From: Treponema sp.
Lineage (GTDB): Bacteria > Spirochaetota > Spirochaetia > Treponematales > Treponemataceae
Direction: 5' to 3'
DNA length: 64,000 nucleotides
Assembly: GCA_022640795.1 (NCBI GenBank)
Contig: JALCCK010000004.1
Coordinates: forward strand, 1 to 64,000
Shown here: positions 17,693 to 26,840 of the stretch, piece after piece
How the letters are laid out: every line of letters begins with the position of its first letter
Numbering within the stretch: the stretch's first letter is position 1
Made by a program: the position numbers and the translations under genes
Notes under the pieces: generated by a model
The model's input: only the letters and a program-made list of their open reading frames with translations
What the model was told of the DNA's origin: nothing
Databases searched by the model: none

Positions 17693-19258
17693 TCACACCG
17701 ACTCTGCCGTCATAATCCGGTTTCGTCCGAGTCTCTTTGACCGGTAAAGTGCTGCGTCTGCACGGGCAAAGAGTTCATCAAACGTTTTGCAGATTTTTGT
17801 ACTGCGGGTACTGGCAGTGCAGGCTGTTCCGGCACTAATTGAGACGGACAATGAAGCAGCAGCCAATTCTATCTGCTCCGATGAAACAGTCATTCTAATT
17901 CGCTCTGCAAGATTCAGCGCATCTTTATTGTCGATTCCCTTAAAAAACAGTGCAAACTCGTCTCCGCCGACCCGGCCAAAAATATCACCGGAACGGAGTA
18001 CGTTCTGACAGCGTTCACAGATAAATTTGAGTACCGCATCGCCGGCAAGATGACCGTAGCTGTCGTTGATTGCTTTAAAGCGGTCTATATCGAAGACCAT
18101 CAAACAGCCGCCCTCAGACGGCACCTGCTCCAGAAGCTTTCCGACAATTTCGGTAAAGGCCTGTTTATTATAAATGCCCGTAAATGGATCACGTTTTATT
18201 TTCGCACTCAGCAGACACATCCGGTTCGTCTCATCAGTCACATCATGGAGTACGCCCGTGTAACCGATAAGTGTTTTTTTGTTTCTGAGTTCATAGCTGC
18301 GGATTTCATAGTATATTATTTCACCGCTATCAGGTAGCGGAAGGCTGAAACATTTTTTTTTGATCGTACAAAGCGTAGAAATATTTTCACCAAGTGTTCT
18401 TTCAAGGCAGTGCCCGAATTCAGCCATAGAAGCTGTATCTGGAAGCGCATAGTGCCGGGCAAGCAGAACACGGGCAGCCGGATTCATATCAACAAGACTG
18501 CCATCTGCGGCGCTGACCAGAATCCCCTCATCAATCACATCAAACGCTCTGTCACGTGCTGCAGGAGTCAGCATCAGAAAACCGAAATTCCTGAAACTGA
18601 TAAGAATGATAAAAGCAAGAAATGCAAAACTGGTTGAGACGGGAATACCGCCAAAAGCTCTGGAGCCGAAAGCATTATTGAGGCCAGAAACCAGACATGG
18701 CACTGCTATACCACCGGCAATAATGAGCAACGAACGACGACCGGCTGGTTTTCGGTACGCGGTGACCAGCAGAATACTGATTGCGGCTATCATAAGTACG
18801 TAATTAAAGGAGATACAAATCATGCCGAAAACAGTCTGCCTGACTAAAAGAAAAGGATAGCCGGAGATATCAGAACAGAGGGTAACTGATGCCCTCATAT
18901 AATGCAACGCACTGTCGGAAAATATAAAAAACAGCGGTACTATCTGCCAGCAGCATAGAAAAACACCGGCCAGTCGCCGTATCCGCGACGATACACCACT
19001 ATATGAAAGCACAAAAACAAGAGCTGCAACAGGGAGAAAAAAGGTACCCAGCTGCGTCAGGTTCCGCCAGAACAGTTTTGCTGCAAAAGACGACGCTATC
19101 TGTTCAGCAAACGAACCGAACGACCAGAGGAACGCGGTAAATACAAGCAGGCAGAAAGCTCCTGCACCAGGAAGCCGCCGCCGGTACAACGACAGAATAA
19201 ACGTTACAGAGAGGAAAACGAGAGAAAAAACATTCAGAAAAACAAGACTGAAATTCAT
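17693..19258 (-). CDS. 7TM-PAS-GGDEF diguanylate cyclase
   Basis: A 521-residue paralogue in architecture of the cyclase at 10588. ATG 19258 follows GGGG at 6 bases. Residues 1-220 form seven helices of the histidine-kinase 7TM type, then a PAS domain (about 230-335, ending GVLHDVTDE) and a GGDEF domain (about 345-515) with DPFTGIYNKQ, DIDRFKAINDSYGHLAGD and active-site GRVGGDEF. Unlike its paralogue it keeps the inhibitory I-site RSGD five residues before GGDEF, so it should be subject to product inhibition. A perfect tandem 9-bp repeat, ACGGTTACC twice (19281-19298), lies just upstream and may be regulatory. Confidence 0.92.
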   Translation of the reverse strand: MNFSLVFLNVFSLVFLSVTFILSLYRRRLPGAGAFCLLVFTAFLWSFGSFAEQIASSFAAKLFWRNLTQLGTFFLPVAALVFVLSYSGVSSRIRRLAGVFLCCWQIVPLFFIFSDSALHYMRASVTLCSDISGYPFLLVRQTVFGMICISFNYVLMIAAISILLVTAYRKPAGRRSLLIIAGGIAVPCLVSGLNNAFGSRAFGGIPVSTSFAFLAFIILISFRNFGFLMLTPAARDRAFDVIDEGILVSAADGSLVDMNPAARVLLARHYALPDTASMAEFGHCLERTLGENISTLCTIKKKCFSLPLPDSGEIIYYEIRSYELRNKKTLIGYTGVLHDVTDETNRMCLLSAKIKRDPFTGIYNKQAFTEIVGKLLEQVPSEGGCLMVFDIDRFKAINDSYGHLAGDAVLKFICERCQNVLRSGDIFGRVGGDEFALFFKGIDNKDALNLAERIRMTVSSEQIELAAASLSVSISAGTACTASTRSTKICKTFDELFARADAALYRSKRLGRNRIMTAESV

Positions 19259-19439
19259 GCTATACCCCAATCAGGGAATGACGGTTACCACGGTTACCAA
19301 TAGTAAAGACTATAACCCATTTCCCGGTTCTAATCAAAGATCAGCCCCATCCCTTCAATTACCCGTCATAAAGAGGATCCGGCATAGTCCATCGAGTACA
19401 AATACCGCGGCGAAAAACTGCAGGGAGGGCATCTGCATA

Positions 19440-21527
19440 TCAGACTTGAAACTGATTTATCTGACCGCTGATCTGCTGTACGGCTTCCCGCATATGAAGC
19501 GATATTTCTTTTAAAACAGAACCGGTATCGCTGATTTTTCCGGCCCCGGTCGACATTTCAGAAATACTGTTTTTTATTGCGGCTGAAGACTGTTGCAGCT
19601 GTCCGGCAGCTGCAAGAATCGTTTTATTTTTTCCCGATATTTCGGTCGAGGCATCGCGGACGGAAACGGTCGTATCATTCATGGTACGAAGAGCTTCACC
19701 GATTTGTTTCGAACCTTCATGTTGTTCATCCATAGCACTTTTTATCTGCCGGACAATTTCATCTGTTCCTGCGATACGGGTGGAAACTGAGGCAAATACT
19801 TTATTTGATGCTTCGGAAGCCGTAACGACGCCTTCTATGGAATCTGCTATTTTTTTCAGCTGGTCGCCAATCTTTTTTGATTCTACCGACGATGTTTCTG
19901 ACAATTTTCGTATTTCACCGGCTACAACGCTGAAACCTTTCCCTGCTTCACCGGCATGAGCCGCCTCTATAGCAGCATTCATTGCAAGCAGATTTGTCTG
20001 ACTTGCAATATCAGAAATCGCTGTATTTGCATCCTGCAGCATGACAGACTGTTTTTTTATCTGTTCGACCCGTTCGTAAACATTCCGCTGCATGGAAGAT
20101 CCGTTTGAAGCATCATTTTCCAGTTCGGAAAACGCTGCCGCCATTCTTTCAATCGACTTCTGGACAGAACCGACGTTGCCGATCATTTCTTCGACGGCAG
20201 CAGACGATTCGGTAACACTGGCTGACTGATTCTGTATCAGGTGCTCAAAAGAGGCAATATCCTGAGCAATATTGCCAACTGCGGTTACCGTCTGCTCTAC
20301 ATCTCCGGACTGGTGTACGGTCTGCTCATCGACATCCCTGATGCTGGATAGGATCTGAGTAATCGCTCCTGCAGAATCTTCTATTCCCCGCTGCAGGTTG
20401 CTGTCAATCGAAACCAGCGTACTTTCGGAATTTTTTATTTTCGAAACTATCACCTGCAGTTTTTTCATGAATCCGTTGAAGCTGCTGACTATAATTCCTA
20501 TTTCATCGCTTCTTTTTACCGGAATCCGCTGTGTTAAATCCGCGGAGCCCGACGCGATCGAAGTAATTGCCGCTGTAACGTTTTTTAACGGTTTCAGGGT
20601 AAAAACAATAAGTATGACACTGACAAGCAGAAGTACTATTCCGTTCGCGAAACCTATGCGGAATTCCATTTTTTGTATAGATCCGGCTGTTCTGAAAATT
20701 TCCGAGTCAGGAACAGAGATACCGATTGACCATATCGTATCGGGAACAGGGGCATAGGATATAAAATTTCTGGTACGGTCGGAATTCGTCACAAAATCGG
20801 AGCCGGACTTCCGTCTGATCATATTCTGCGCAATAGTTTGCATTCCTTCCTTTCCGGACAAATCGTCATGAACTTTTATATACGAATCGGAAGTGGCCAT
20901 AACAACGCCTTTTTCATCAACAAGAAAGGCGGTACCGCTGTCACTTTTTACAATATCATCAAGATGCGCAAAATTGACCAGGCCGGCAAAAAAGCCGATC
21001 CGTTCGTGGTTTCCATTGTATGCAGGTACGGCGACAGCATAAACCTGTTTATGCGTTTCATTGGAAACAACAATGGAACTGATAAAAGATTCCCGGTGGT
21101 CACGGATCATTGCCTGATAATAATCGCGGTTTGAAATATCAGACTGATGGCCCAGATCATTGTATCCGATACCGTCTCCGGAGCAGAACAGAATATCATT
21201 GAAATCCGTCGAACGTCGGCCTGCCATACCGCGAAGCCAGACAACTATTTCCTCTTCCGTTCCGTTTCGCACGATGTCAGCTTTCTGATACGTATACATA
21301 TCGTGTATAAATTGATTATTCCATAAATTCAACTGTCGCGCACCTGCCTGTGCAAGCTGCAAAAAATTTTCCCGTGCAGTTGCGGAGGTTTTCTTCTTTA
21401 CATCTGTAACAATGAGTACATTCTGAACGGTAAAAAGACAGGCAACTATAAATCCCATCAGTAAAACAAAGTGCAGTACGATAGAGTGTTTTTGTTCTCG
21501 TCTCGTTTTTTCGTTGTCAGTATCCAT
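19440..21527 (-). CDS. Methyl-accepting chemotaxis protein with dCache-type sensor
   Basis: A 695-residue transducer. ATG 21527 has AAAGGA upstream; a longer frame would have to be translated through a 22-bp hairpin. A membrane helix (about 15-40) is followed by a periplasmic region of about 250 residues with Cache features (ISNRDYYQAMI, GFFAGLVN, FLVDEKGVVMATS), a second helix (about 295-320), a HAMP linker (about 320-370) and a cytoplasmic signalling domain. The tip contains IASQTNLLAMNAAIEAAHAGE followed by KGFSVVAGEIRKLSE, the CheA/CheW-interacting hairpin. Cache domains usually bind amino acids or small carboxylates; the ligand is unknown. Spirochaete receptors feed the periplasmic-flagella motor. 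Confidence 0.95.
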   Translation of the reverse strand: MDTDNEKTRREQKHSIVLHFVLLMGFIVACLFTVQNVLIVTDVKKKTSATARENFLQLAQAGARQLNLWNNQFIHDMYTYQKADIVRNGTEEEIVVWLRGMAGRRSTDFNDILFCSGDGIGYNDLGHQSDISNRDYYQAMIRDHRESFISSIVVSNETHKQVYAVAVPAYNGNHERIGFFAGLVNFAHLDDIVKSDSGTAFLVDEKGVVMATSDSYIKVHDDLSGKEGMQTIAQNMIRRKSGSDFVTNSDRTRNFISYAPVPDTIWSIGISVPDSEIFRTAGSIQKMEFRIGFANGIVLLLVSVILIVFTLKPLKNVTAAITSIASGSADLTQRIPVKRSDEIGIIVSSFNGFMKKLQVIVSKIKNSESTLVSIDSNLQRGIEDSAGAITQILSSIRDVDEQTVHQSGDVEQTVTAVGNIAQDIASFEHLIQNQSASVTESSAAVEEMIGNVGSVQKSIERMAAAFSELENDASNGSSMQRNVYERVEQIKKQSVMLQDANTAISDIASQTNLLAMNAAIEAAHAGEAGKGFSVVAGEIRKLSETSSVESKKIGDQLKKIADSIEGVVTASEASNKVFASVSTRIAGTDEIVRQIKSAMDEQHEGSKQIGEALRTMNDTTVSVRDASTEISGKNKTILAAAGQLQQSSAAIKNSISEMSTGAGKISDTGSVLKEISLHMREAVQQISGQINQFQV

Positions 21528-21557
21528 AAAGGGTTTCCTTTCGAACAATTCCGGCAG

Positions 21558-21606
21558 ATCCGGTATACTATCAGCTCTCCGACAGAGAGCTGATAGTATA
21601 CCGGAT
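21558..21606. repeat. 22-bp perfect inverted repeat with 5-base loop
   Basis: Arms 21558-21579 and 21585-21606 are perfectly complementary around CGACA. The element lies 31 bases before the chemotaxis-receptor start and 40 bases after the stop of the upstream membrane-protein gene. No T tract follows on the minus strand, so it is not a standard terminator. Confidence 0.9.
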
Positions 21607-21646
21607 AACGAAACAGAATTCAAAGGGAAAAATACCGGGGAACGTT

Positions 21647-22240
21647 CTATTTTATTACAGCAGCCGCATGCAGCACGAGAAATACAGCGATAACCGCCGC
21701 GTCGGAAGCAAGCGGAAGAAGGCCGTCGACAAACGATGCCATGCCTTCAAGATGATAGTACTTCAGATAGCAGATAAACCCCGCAACAGTTCCCGCAGCG
21801 ATGAGTGCCAGCAGAAGGATAACCGCGGAACGCCCGAACCGTCCGTCCTGATGCAGCACAAAAAGCACGCACAGTTCGCCGGCCGCCCATAAAATCATGA
21901 TAAACAGCTCGGAAGTTACCGGACGGTGAAAAATCGACCGGCTGACGACCAGCAGTATACCATACAGAATCACTGCCCCCAGAAGGATTCCGCCGGTCGA
22001 AACCGCGGAACCTGTAGTCGACGGCGGTATCAGTATACCGCGGACAAGTTGAACAATCGCCGCAATACCGGCAGCAAGGGTGCAGACAAGAAAAACGGAA
22101 GAGATTCCAGCCGGACTGCGTGAACCGGGACGAAACGCACTCGTCCACCAGGCAATATACAACAGACAGGTCAGCAGCATCAGCGCATTTCCTGAAAACA
22201 GCAATCTTTCGCGTACCGTAAAATTATCGAAGAAATTCAT
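21647..22240 (-). CDS. Small polytopic membrane protein, unknown function
   Basis: A 197-residue hydrophobic protein with about six membrane helices (near residues 15-35, 48-68, 80-105, 112-130, 137-157 and 172-194). ATG 22240 was chosen because GGGAGG lies 5 bases upstream. There are few charged residues and no motif I recognise. It sits 119 bases upstream of the chemotaxis-receptor gene on the same strand, with a 22-bp hairpin between the two, so cotranscription is possible but the link is only positional. Confidence 0.65.
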   Translation of the reverse strand: MNFFDNFTVRERLLFSGNALMLLTCLLYIAWWTSAFRPGSRSPAGISSVFLVCTLAAGIAAIVQLVRGILIPPSTTGSAVSTGGILLGAVILYGILLVVSRSIFHRPVTSELFIMILWAAGELCVLFVLHQDGRFGRSAVILLLALIAAGTVAGFICYLKYYHLEGMASFVDGLLPLASDAAVIAVFLVLHAAAVIK

Positions 22241-22543
22241 ACGACCTCCCTCATTCCCCATCTCCGACAGACAATCCCGTCAGGCCGGATAAAAAACAGG
22301 TTCATAGATTCTTATTGTAGTACACGGAAAGCACTGACGCAAGTAAAACAGCCCTTTTCTCAGACGTTCGGCAAGAGCAGGATCCGGAAGATATTTACGT
22401 TATCCGTACAGGAAGTCTCCTGATACGGAATCGGGCACTGTCCGTTTCGATTTTCTATACAAAACGGAAAAGAAGTCTTACACTTAGTAAGATGAGAATA
22501 CAGTTTTATTGGAAGCAGCGGTCTGATCCGCAGGGCGTGTACA
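22241..22543. other. 303-bp region between divergent genes, with possible cNMP-domain remnant
   Basis: No complete gene. In the plus-strand frame through 22372-22431 the translation QEQDPEDIYVIRTGSLLIRN resembles the core of a Crp/Fnr cyclic-nucleotide-binding domain, but it has no start and only weak flanking similarity. It could be a decayed fragment or chance. The segment also holds the promoters of the flanking divergent genes, which I could not place. Confidence 0.35.
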
Positions 22544-24073
22544 ATGAAAAAGAATTCAGGAAGTCCGTTGCCGGTAGAAGTTGCGCTGGTACCGGCAGTA
22601 AAATCGTGCAGAGCCTGTCCCTGGTTCTGGCAGGATATTCCCCCGTACGGACCCTTCCCCGCTTTCGATTGGAAAGCGAGCTGCCCAGAAGCAGCACGCA
22701 GACATCTTCCGCAGACTCAGGATAAAAATCCTGTACAATGGATGGAAGCGGTTTCTGCCGGCGAAAAACCTGTCGAGCCTGCAGTACTGCGGGGCTGCAG
22801 GAAGGCACCGATCATGACGATCGGTATTAATCCGAATATGACAGCCTATTTTGCCGGAAACATCGCGGCCTGCTGGTGCTACCCGTCTTTTTCCGATACG
22901 GCAAATTACGCATATTATTATCGGCACGCAACGATTTTTCAGGAAAGTCTGCATCCCGATGTCGTAAAAAAGTATATTATACGCGGTACTGAACTGAAGG
23001 CGGAAGACGACGGATGGATTGTTGCCTGCGAACGGGGATCATCGCACCGATGGATTGATCTGACGGTGCGCTATAAAAACACAGAGCAGCCGGTACACTA
23101 CGAGTTCACCTGGATGCCGGCAGAACGGACCGTCATTCTGGAACCTGTTTCAAAGGAAAAAGAATTTGATCCCGATAAACCGGCCTTCATAAAAGGAACG
23201 GTTCTTGCCGGGAAACTCAACCTGCCTCAGGGAATCCGCGTTAAACTCATGGAAAACGGAAGCGGTTACTACCAGCGGCTGCTGCCTGTTCTGAGGAATT
23301 TTGAAAAAGCGACCGGTATTGAAAACAACTCTGTTATGATGGGAGAAGATGTGGCAATGTATGATATGGTCGGTTGTGCATCTCCCGGATGGTCGAGCAA
23401 ATATGACATTCCCTGCGACAGAATCAGCGATCAATGCGTGCACACGAAAAACTACGTACTCAGCCAGCTTCTGCAGAGTCGGCCTAAAATCATTATCATC
23501 GTCAGCACCAGTTCGCTTGCCATGTTCGGGCAAAGTTTCAAAGATAGCGGCGGATCACTCTCGTTTGCTACGGAAGGCAGGGATGTGTACGATCTTCTGA
23601 ACGAGACGTGCCGCAGGCGTTGTTATTTTGAATATAAAAATGCCGGTACCGACTACCGAGCGAGAATTATCGTCACGCCGCATTTTTCCTATGCCGAAAA
23701 TTTTGTTCCGCACGCACGTTTCTCATCCGACGCATGGAACGGTTTTCTGTCAGAATTTCCGCACGACGCAGCGGTACTTGAACAGGAAAACCGCATCGGG
23801 ACGCCAACACGGAACAGCATGATCCCCGTCGGTATCACAGGGCCGTCGGATCCCATACAGGAACAGCTCGGATACAGTGCCTGGCAGCTTCTGCTCGCCC
23901 GATTCTATGATCCGAACGCGCTTATAACAAGCGCGCTGACTGAGGAATTCAAAAACGGAAACCTTTTTTTTGATATGAAAACCGGACATCTCGAACGGAG
24001 CAGCGGCAGATGTGCTTTTTGCGCAAACGATGCATGGCAGTTTCCGGAAGGATGCCCCTACGGGAAGTGCTGA
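22544..24073 (+). CDS. Uncharacterised Cys-rich protein, weakly uracil-DNA-glycosylase-like
   Basis: A 509-residue soluble protein not matching a family I can name. Residues 21-27 read CRACPWF, followed by PIMTIGINPN (about 89-98). After an inserted stretch of about 150 residues comes MVGCASPGW...CDRISDQCVHTKNYVLSQLL (Cys near 284, 297 and 304), then RPKIIIIVS (about 318-326). This order (CxxC, a GxNP loop, two or more spaced Cys, a RPK-I-I strand) recalls iron-sulfur family 4/5 uracil-DNA glycosylases, but the match is faint. The C terminus has CAFCAN and CPYGKC, a possible zinc or second iron-sulfur site. The RBS is poor. Conserved architecture would need a profile search; function is left open. 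Confidence 0.7.
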   Translation: MKKNSGSPLPVEVALVPAVKSCRACPWFWQDIPPYGPFPAFDWKASCPEAARRHLPQTQDKNPVQWMEAVSAGEKPVEPAVLRGCRKAPIMTIGINPNMTAYFAGNIAACWCYPSFSDTANYAYYYRHATIFQESLHPDVVKKYIIRGTELKAEDDGWIVACERGSSHRWIDLTVRYKNTEQPVHYEFTWMPAERTVILEPVSKEKEFDPDKPAFIKGTVLAGKLNLPQGIRVKLMENGSGYYQRLLPVLRNFEKATGIENNSVMMGEDVAMYDMVGCASPGWSSKYDIPCDRISDQCVHTKNYVLSQLLQSRPKIIIIVSTSSLAMFGQSFKDSGGSLSFATEGRDVYDLLNETCRRRCYFEYKNAGTDYRARIIVTPHFSYAENFVPHARFSSDAWNGFLSEFPHDAAVLEQENRIGTPTRNSMIPVGITGPSDPIQEQLGYSAWQLLLARFYDPNALITSALTEEFKNGNLFFDMKTGHLERSSGRCAFCANDAWQFPEGCPYGKC

Positions 24074-24171
24074 CTGCTGCCGTATGAATACCGGCAGAAA
24101 TCGAACGGCACAGGCGGTTATGTTGTTTTGCAAATGCCCTGCCCACCGTAAAAAGCGCCGGAGAGCATGCT

Positions 24172-24501
24172 CTACACAAACACAAACTGTACCAGAAGCA
24201 TATAAACGACGGTCCCCAGAAGAATACAGGCCAGTACGTTTTTCTTCCATAAATAAACCAGAACTATAAAACCGATCGACAGCAGTTCAGGAATGCCGTG
24301 TCGTCCTGAAAGAAGACTGACATCTTTTAAGCAGTATATAACCAGCAGCCCTATAACCGCCGCCGGAAGTACGGTTCCCAGATAGCGGATAAACTGCGGC
24401 GGTGTTTTGTGCTCCGGAAAAAGTATAAACGGCAGGAACCGTGTCAGGACGGTTCCCGCTATAACAACACCGATTGTTATAATCTGCTGTTCCGTTGTCA
24501 T
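24172..24501 (-). CDS. azlD: AzlD family branched-chain amino acid export subunit
   Basis: A 109-residue protein with four hydrophobic segments and the family motif [23 protein letters not shown] near the N terminus (about residues 20-42, abbreviated by position). AzlD pairs with AzlC to form an exporter of leucine analogues and related amino acids. Its ATG overlaps the azlC stop by 4 bases (ATGA), so the two are translationally coupled. Confidence 0.92.
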   Translation of the reverse strand: MTTEQQIITIGVVIAGTVLTRFLPFILFPEHKTPPQFIRYLGTVLPAAVIGLLVIYCLKDVSLLSGRHGIPELLSIGFIVLVYLWKKNVLACILLGTVVYMLLVQFVFV

Positions 24502-25196
24502 AAGGATTTCCCCTTCTGCTCAGTATGTTTTCTTACTGCCAGCAGACTTGCTGTAATAAGCAGCATCGCCGGAATCATGAAATTATCTGCCCCAAAAACA
24601 GCCAGACAAAGTATGGAAGCTGCAAGCCCGATACCAGTCGGCAGTCTGTTTTTTTTCTCGTTCCACTGATTCAACAGCATAACAACAAACAGCGCGGTCA
24701 GTACGAAGTCTATTCCCTCCGTATTAAAATGGAGATAAGAACCAAGTATTCCTCCGATCGTCGCTCCGGCGACCCAGTAGGCGTGATTCAGAATGGTTAC
24801 AAAAAACATAAACCAGCCGCGGTCTACCTGCGGAGGCGGAGTTACCGAACAGTTGATACTGAACGATTCGTCGCACATGCCGAATATCAGATACCATTTC
24901 TTCTTTCCGACCTGTTTGTATTTTTCAAGCATGGAAATTCCGTAGAAAAGATGGCGTGCATTTATCATGAGCGTCAGAAAAAAGACATACAGCGGATTAA
25001 ACGAAGAAAGAAGCAGTTCCACCGTTACCAGCTCCATTGATCCGGCGAAAATAAGCAGGCTCATCAGCAGCGGATAGACAAAAGAAAACCCTTTTGCACT
25101 CATATAAATTCCATAGGCAATTCCAAGTGCCAGAAATCCCGTGCAGATCGGGATTGTGTAGGGAAATGCAGCTTTAAAGGCCTCTTTTTTTGCCAT
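24498..25196 (-). CDS. azlC: AzlC family branched-chain amino acid export subunit
   Basis: A 232-residue membrane protein with about six helices and AzlC hallmarks: [19 protein letters not shown] (about 10-28), [12 protein letters not shown] (about 46-57), [14 protein letters not shown] (about 79-92) and GMCDESFSI (about 111-119). ATG 25196 has GAGG eight bases upstream. A minus-strand promoter, TTGACA-N17-TAAATT, lies 86 bases upstream. In many bacteria azlCD is divergent from an XRE-cupin regulator gene; here that regulator is 4.4 kb away, and both genes carry homologous upstream regions. See the repeats at 25194 and 29446. Confidence 0.93.
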   Translation of the reverse strand: MAKKEAFKAAFPYTIPICTGFLALGIAYGIYMSAKGFSFVYPLLMSLLIFAGSMELVTVELLLSSFNPLYVFFLTLMINARHLFYGISMLEKYKQVGKKKWYLIFGMCDESFSINCSVTPPPQVDRGWFMFFVTILNHAYWVAGATIGGILGSYLHFNTEGIDFVLTALFVVMLLNQWNEKKNRLPTGIGLAASILCLAVFGADNFMIPAMLLITASLLAVRKHTEQKGKSL

Positions 25197-25319
25197 ATGG
25201 CGTACCTCGTTTACGTATTGATTCACCCGTGTTTTACCCTGCAGTGAGCAGGGTACTCTTCCAGCATCATTTGTAATATATAATTTACTATCGTTAAATA
25301 TATTTGTCAATCGTAAAGG
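25194..25319. repeat. Intergenic duplicate, copy 1 (azlC upstream)
   Basis: This 126-bp segment, from the azlC start codon outward, aligns with 29446-29572 in the same orientation. By hand, 38 of the first 46 and 41 of the last 51 positions agree; the middle 29-30 bases are dissimilar. It includes the azlC RBS and the TTGACA (25305-25310) and TAAATT (25282-25287) boxes on the minus strand. Homology stops at AAAGG, the base of the XRE gene's Shine-Dalgarno in copy 2. Confidence 0.85.
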
Positions 25320-25415
25320 GCCGCTGAAACAGCTGACAGGAGGAATACTTGAAAAGGTTCTGCAGACAGGGAGGACCGAACATATCCCTGTCATGAAAAA
25401 ACGCCCGGGTCTCAC

Positions 25416-26606
25416 CTAAAATCTCTTGTCCAGCAGTTTTTTAATGTATACCGCCGTTTGAACTAAGCAGCGGGTGTCGCCGTCGGAAAGATCAATCCCC
25501 AGCGTTTCTTCAATCTTATGAATCCGGTAGACGACCGTGTTCCGGTGGGTTGCGTTTTCATCGGAAATCTTTTGAATGTTTCCCCCGTATTTTAAATAGA
25601 GTTCCAGCGTTTTCATATAGTCGGAACGTTTGTCTTCCGCAAATATCCGCAGTTTCCCGAGCGTGTCTTCATACATCTGTTCCAGAACTTTCCGGTTTTT
25701 AACTTCAACTAAAATCTTGAAAAGCCCCAGCGAGTCGTATTTGCTGACTGAATTGACCGAATCGGTCAGTTCCATTGCGTACAGCGCATGATTGTACATA
25801 TCAGGCAGCTCGTTCTGATTTCTGCAGCTGTCCGAAAGCGAAACCTTTGTTCCGTAAAAATACTTGTCGTTTGCGGCGGTACGTGCCAGTTCCTTTGCTG
25901 ATTTTTCAAAATTCCCTTTTAAAATATAAATCACTTTCCGGCTATGGACGAAACATGCATAGCTGTTTACCGGCAGATGCAGTTTCGGATTGAATGAAAA
26001 ATTTACGTAGCGTTTTATCTGTTCAATGTCATTGTTGAAGCGTTCCATTTCAAGTTCCAGAAGCACCACTGCGAATTCCTTCGCATCATGGAACGGTGTG
26101 TTCAGAATCTGATTCTGATCCAGATTTTCCGGCGTAAATATTGCAGTGTAGAAGAAATTTTCAACTGAAAAAGCATTCTGACGGTCCGTCGCCAGCATGT
26201 TGCCGACTTCCTGCATGACATCGATCGTGTGGATTTCCCATGGCATGGTAAAAAGAGGAAAGGAAAGTTCATCACATAAATCAATAATCTTGTCAGGAAC
26301 CGCATCTATATATTTTCCCGTGTTGATTATAAGCCCCGATGCGTTGTGTTCCTGAAAATTGTCTATGTAGGTTTTTAAAAACTGTGAGAGATTCTCCGAT
26401 TCGCCGCCTCTGTTGTCCTGCTGACGTTCAAAATTGACACCGAGCGTAATGGCAAGTTCGCCGCCTCTGATATATTCTATCGTAGAAGGGTCTTCCGTGT
26501 AGTAAATCCAGCTTATTACCCTGTTCAGACCGTTCTTCCCGGCAAGAAGCGTGAGTTTGTATTTGTTTTTTATAATGGCATAAACGGATTCTACTGAAAG
26601 TGACAT
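25416..26606 (-). CDS. PucR family transcriptional regulator
   Basis: A 396-residue regulator. ATG 26606 has GGGAG six bases upstream. Residues 1-125 match the PucR N-terminal domain (MSLSVESVYAI, GKNGLNRVISWIYYTEDPS, YIRGGELAITLG). The middle is a divergent GGDEF-like segment (about 180-290), and the C terminus is the PucR helix-turn-helix (TLELYLKYGGNIQKISDEN followed by HRNTVVYRIHKIEE, about 345-380). It is divergent from the aminotransferase-alcohol dehydrogenase pair. A sequence matching the B. subtilis PucR box as I remember it lies in the shared intergenic region, so it probably controls that pair and itself. Confidence 0.92.
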   Translation of the reverse strand: MSLSVESVYAIIKNKYKLTLLAGKNGLNRVISWIYYTEDPSTIEYIRGGELAITLGVNFERQQDNRGGESENLSQFLKTYIDNFQEHNASGLIINTGKYIDAVPDKIIDLCDELSFPLFTMPWEIHTIDVMQEVGNMLATDRQNAFSVENFFYTAIFTPENLDQNQILNTPFHDAKEFAVVLLELEMERFNNDIEQIKRYVNFSFNPKLHLPVNSYACFVHSRKVIYILKGNFEKSAKELARTAANDKYFYGTKVSLSDSCRNQNELPDMYNHALYAMELTDSVNSVSKYDSLGLFKILVEVKNRKVLEQMYEDTLGKLRIFAEDKRSDYMKTLELYLKYGGNIQKISDENATHRNTVVYRIHKIEETLGIDLSDGDTRCLVQTAVYIKKLLDKRF

Positions 26607-26679
26607 GTTATCTCCCTGTTTTATCCCCGCTGTCTGCGGCGGGAGAATCAATTAGTTATTTTATACAAGTAATTTTACA

Positions 26680-26692
26680 AAACTTTGGTTAA
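26680..26692 (+). promoter_or_regulatory. Candidate PucR box, AAACTTTGGTTAA
   Basis: The 13-mer fits WWWCNTTGGTTAA, the B. subtilis PucR box from memory, at every position. It lies 74 bases upstream of pucR and 149 bases upstream of the aminotransferase start, in the divergent intergenic region. Confidence 0.55.
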
Positions 26693-26717
26693 AATGACAA
26701 TGCACATACTGTACTAT

Positions 26718-26737
26718 TGTTGTAAACTTCTACAACA
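26718..26737. promoter_or_regulatory. Inverted repeat TGTTGTA-N6-TACAACA
   Basis: Perfect 7-bp arms with a 6-base centre, between the PucR-box-like site and the aminotransferase gene. Good geometry for a dimeric regulator; which protein binds is unknown. Confidence 0.5.
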
Positions 26738-26840
26738 CCTGTAAGGGCTCTCTGAAAACTGAAGTTTTTAGAGAATTTCATAAATAAAAGGAAACGGGAA
26801 CGCGGAAAACGAACCCCGATCACCGATACGGAGGCAAAAT

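Noticed and set aside
19281-19298. Tandem ACGGTTACC repeat upstream of a GGDEF gene
   Set aside because: Perfect but only two 9-bp units; noted with the gene and not judged strong enough for a separate finding.
25321-25420. Plus-strand translation ILEKVLQTGRTEHIPVMKKR, PAS-like in feel
   Set aside because: Only about 30 codons, no start, and too weak to separate from chance in the space after pucR.
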